Source of the DNA: Flavobacterium sp. ACN2
GTDB taxonomy: Bacteria > Bacteroidota > Bacteroidia > Flavobacteriales > Flavobacteriaceae
Direction: 5' to 3'
DNA length: 64,000 nucleotides
Assembly (NCBI RefSeq): GCF_002303885.1
Contig: NZ_MRCM01000010.1
Coordinates: 62,001-126,000 of the forward strand
The notes under the pieces are model-generated. The model saw only the letters and a list, made by a program, of their open reading frames with translations, searched no databases and was not told the DNA's origin. Positions 62,901 through 64,000 of this stretch are shown here, in pieces (the first letter of the stretch is position 1; every line of letters starts with the position of its first letter). The translations under genes were made by a program, and so were the position numbers.

Positions 62901-63069
62901 AAAATAAACTTTTGATTACTATTTTACTAATTTACGACTTGTATTTCCTATCTACTTTATTAAACGAGTTAAGTTTATCCTAATTTATTGCTAATAATGG
63001 GGATTTAAGAGAAAATGCTTCTAATTTGGAAAAGGTGATAATTGATTTAATTTTTAGATTGACGGCATA

Positions 63070-63096
63070 AAAAAAGAGAGCGTAGGCTCTCTTTTT
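63070..63096 (-). terminator. Terminator of the L,D-transpeptidase-like gene
   Basis: An AAAGAGAGC / GCTCTCTTT stem with T7 on the minus strand, just after the gene's end at 63121. Confidence 0.85.
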
Positions 63097-63120
63097 AATT
63101 TATATTTTAATCTCATTTAT

Positions 63121-63732
63121 TTAGTAATAAACAGACAATAAGATTTTAGAATTTGTAGTTTCTATATATTTTGAAAGTCTTGTTAAGAATTCTTGACTAA
63201 CCATTGGACAGCCGTGGCTATTGATGATATAATATTCTTTTTCATCACATGGTACTTCTTTGTAAGAATGCAATACAATAGCACGTTTCATAGCATTATT
63301 ATTGGTTTCGTCTAATCCAGCAAGTCTGAAAGCTTTACCAAATATACCTTTATATGGTTTTTCTACTGAGTATCTTCCTAGCGAAGTGCAGTTAGATTCT
63401 GGAGAATTGCTAAATTGTAAAATATCTCCTTTTATTCCAGTTTCAGAACCTTTTCCATGGGCTACTAAACCTTGATCCAAAATTTGATTGTTTTCTAGAT
63501 CGTAAACAAAGAAACGATTTCTTCCTGATTTGATTTTCATATCAACAAGGAAAGCGATTTTATTGCTATACTTGCGATTTGACGCTGTAAAAGACTTAAT
63601 CTCATTTACATGCTCATTGAGCCTTGCAAATTCGACTTCGTTTAAAATTTCATCTTCGTCCCACATACTTAATGAGGTAAACGAGCTTAAGGAAAATAGC
63701 AGTGCCAATAAAAATACTCTCATATCCGGCAA
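63121..63732 (-). CDS. L,D-transpeptidase-like (YkuD_2) secreted protein
   Basis: 203 residues with a signal peptide (MRVFLLALLFSLSSFTSLS). The catalytic core has IVLHSYKEVPCDEKEYYIINSHGCPMVS, where the His and the Cys of SHGCP are the nucleophile motif of YkuD-type enzymes. GKGSETGIKGD and NSPESNCTSLGRYSV are other conserved parts of the murein L,D-transpeptidase catalytic family. It probably makes or trims peptidoglycan or lipoprotein cross-links. It stands alone. Confidence 0.85.
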   Translation of the reverse strand: MPDMRVFLLALLFSLSSFTSLSMWDEDEILNEVEFARLNEHVNEIKSFTASNRKYSNKIAFLVDMKIKSGRNRFFVYDLENNQILDQGLVAHGKGSETGIKGDILQFSNSPESNCTSLGRYSVEKPYKGIFGKAFRLAGLDETNNNAMKRAIVLHSYKEVPCDEKEYYIINSHGCPMVSQEFLTRLSKYIETTNSKILLSVYY

Positions 63733-64000
63733 ATGTTAAGTTAATAGTTATGACTTGGGGTCAATTGTTAATTTTCAGTTGCAAAATTATACACAAATCT
63801 TATACAATTCCCATATCATAAGTTAAAGATATTATAAATATCTGAAAACAACAACATTATATGTTAATTTTCGATTAAAATACCTGATTTAATGTTGAAA
63901 CGCTACATCTAGTGTTAATATTATTTCTTTTCTGACTTTTATTTTTTTTTTTATTAATAATAGTCCAATAAAATAATTGCTGCCAAGTGAAAAAACTCAC

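Noticed and set aside
63733..64000. Possible gene at the right edge
   Set aside because: Very AT-rich with no ORF of coding character on either strand. It should hold the promoter of the L,D-transpeptidase-like gene, but no clear element was found.

Overview
The window looks like the chromosome of a Flavobacterium-type Bacteroidota. It is AT-rich, with TAnnTTTG-type -7 promoter elements, several TonB-dependent receptors, many lipoproteins with relaxed lipoboxes, a LytS/LytTR sensory pair and a type III PKS cluster. No rRNA, tRNA, CRISPR array or transposase gene was seen.

Layout. (1) 1-4535: the start of a nitrous-oxide reductase operon (cytochrome c lipoprotein, then nosZ running off the left edge) diverges from a copper-uptake operon (small CNGKCH protein, Met/His-rich lipoprotein, copper-type TonB receptor). 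(2) 4717-11378: an anaerobic-growth operon nadA-nadB-ric-nrdD-(glycyl-radical segment)-nrdG-copD-like. The same FNR-like palindrome, TGAT-N4-ATCA, lies between the two divergent operons and upstream of nadA, each time exactly 33 bp from a -7 element. (3) 11459-13135: an AspT-type transporter. (4) 13510-20180: a possible peptide-export or oxidative-folding locus. It holds a Cys-rich double-glycine precursor peptide, a TlpA thioredoxin, a C39-like/VKOR/DsbA fusion, a serine hydrolase with TPRs and a membrane AraC regulator. (5) 20330-32659: accessory genes, including a frameshifted LytTR regulator with its kinase, two TonB receptors, a PepSY protein and a TetR-SDR pair with matching operators. 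(6) 32991-38767: a sucrose/fructan locus with fructokinase, fused sucrose-phosphate synthase/phosphatase and a GH32-like enzyme. (7) 38921-40882: a Crp-like regulator, a CPBP protease and a lipocalin-like protein. (8) 41053-46411: a compact type III PKS / fatty-acid-synthase-like cluster with its own ACP and phosphopantetheinyl transferase. (9) 46527-48465: a deacetylase and an aspartic-protease-like protein. (10) 48592-58863: an accessory island of LysM, PAAR-like (DUF4280) and OmpA-domain proteins, two paralogous cytosolic-looking proteins and a set of small lipoproteins. At its far end lies a decayed copy of the 3' end of mscS, the gene beside its near end. (11) 59095-63732: mscS, an orphan IlvN-like ACT protein behind two tandem isoleucine-rich attenuators, a zinc alcohol dehydrogenase and an L,D-transpeptidase-like protein.

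How the parts fit. Regions 1 and 2 read as one low-oxygen programme: N2O respiration, copper supply for NosZ, aspartate-based NAD synthesis, Fe-S repair and anaerobic deoxynucleotide synthesis. Region 4 is the best candidate for an undescribed peptide system. Region 10 is the best candidate for an undescribed contact-dependent or secreted-effector system. Two of its genes carry single-base excesses in homopolymers (A9, G7), and nrdD and the LytTR regulator are also interrupted by single-base shifts. These could be phase variation, real mutation or sequencing error, and the sequence alone does not decide.
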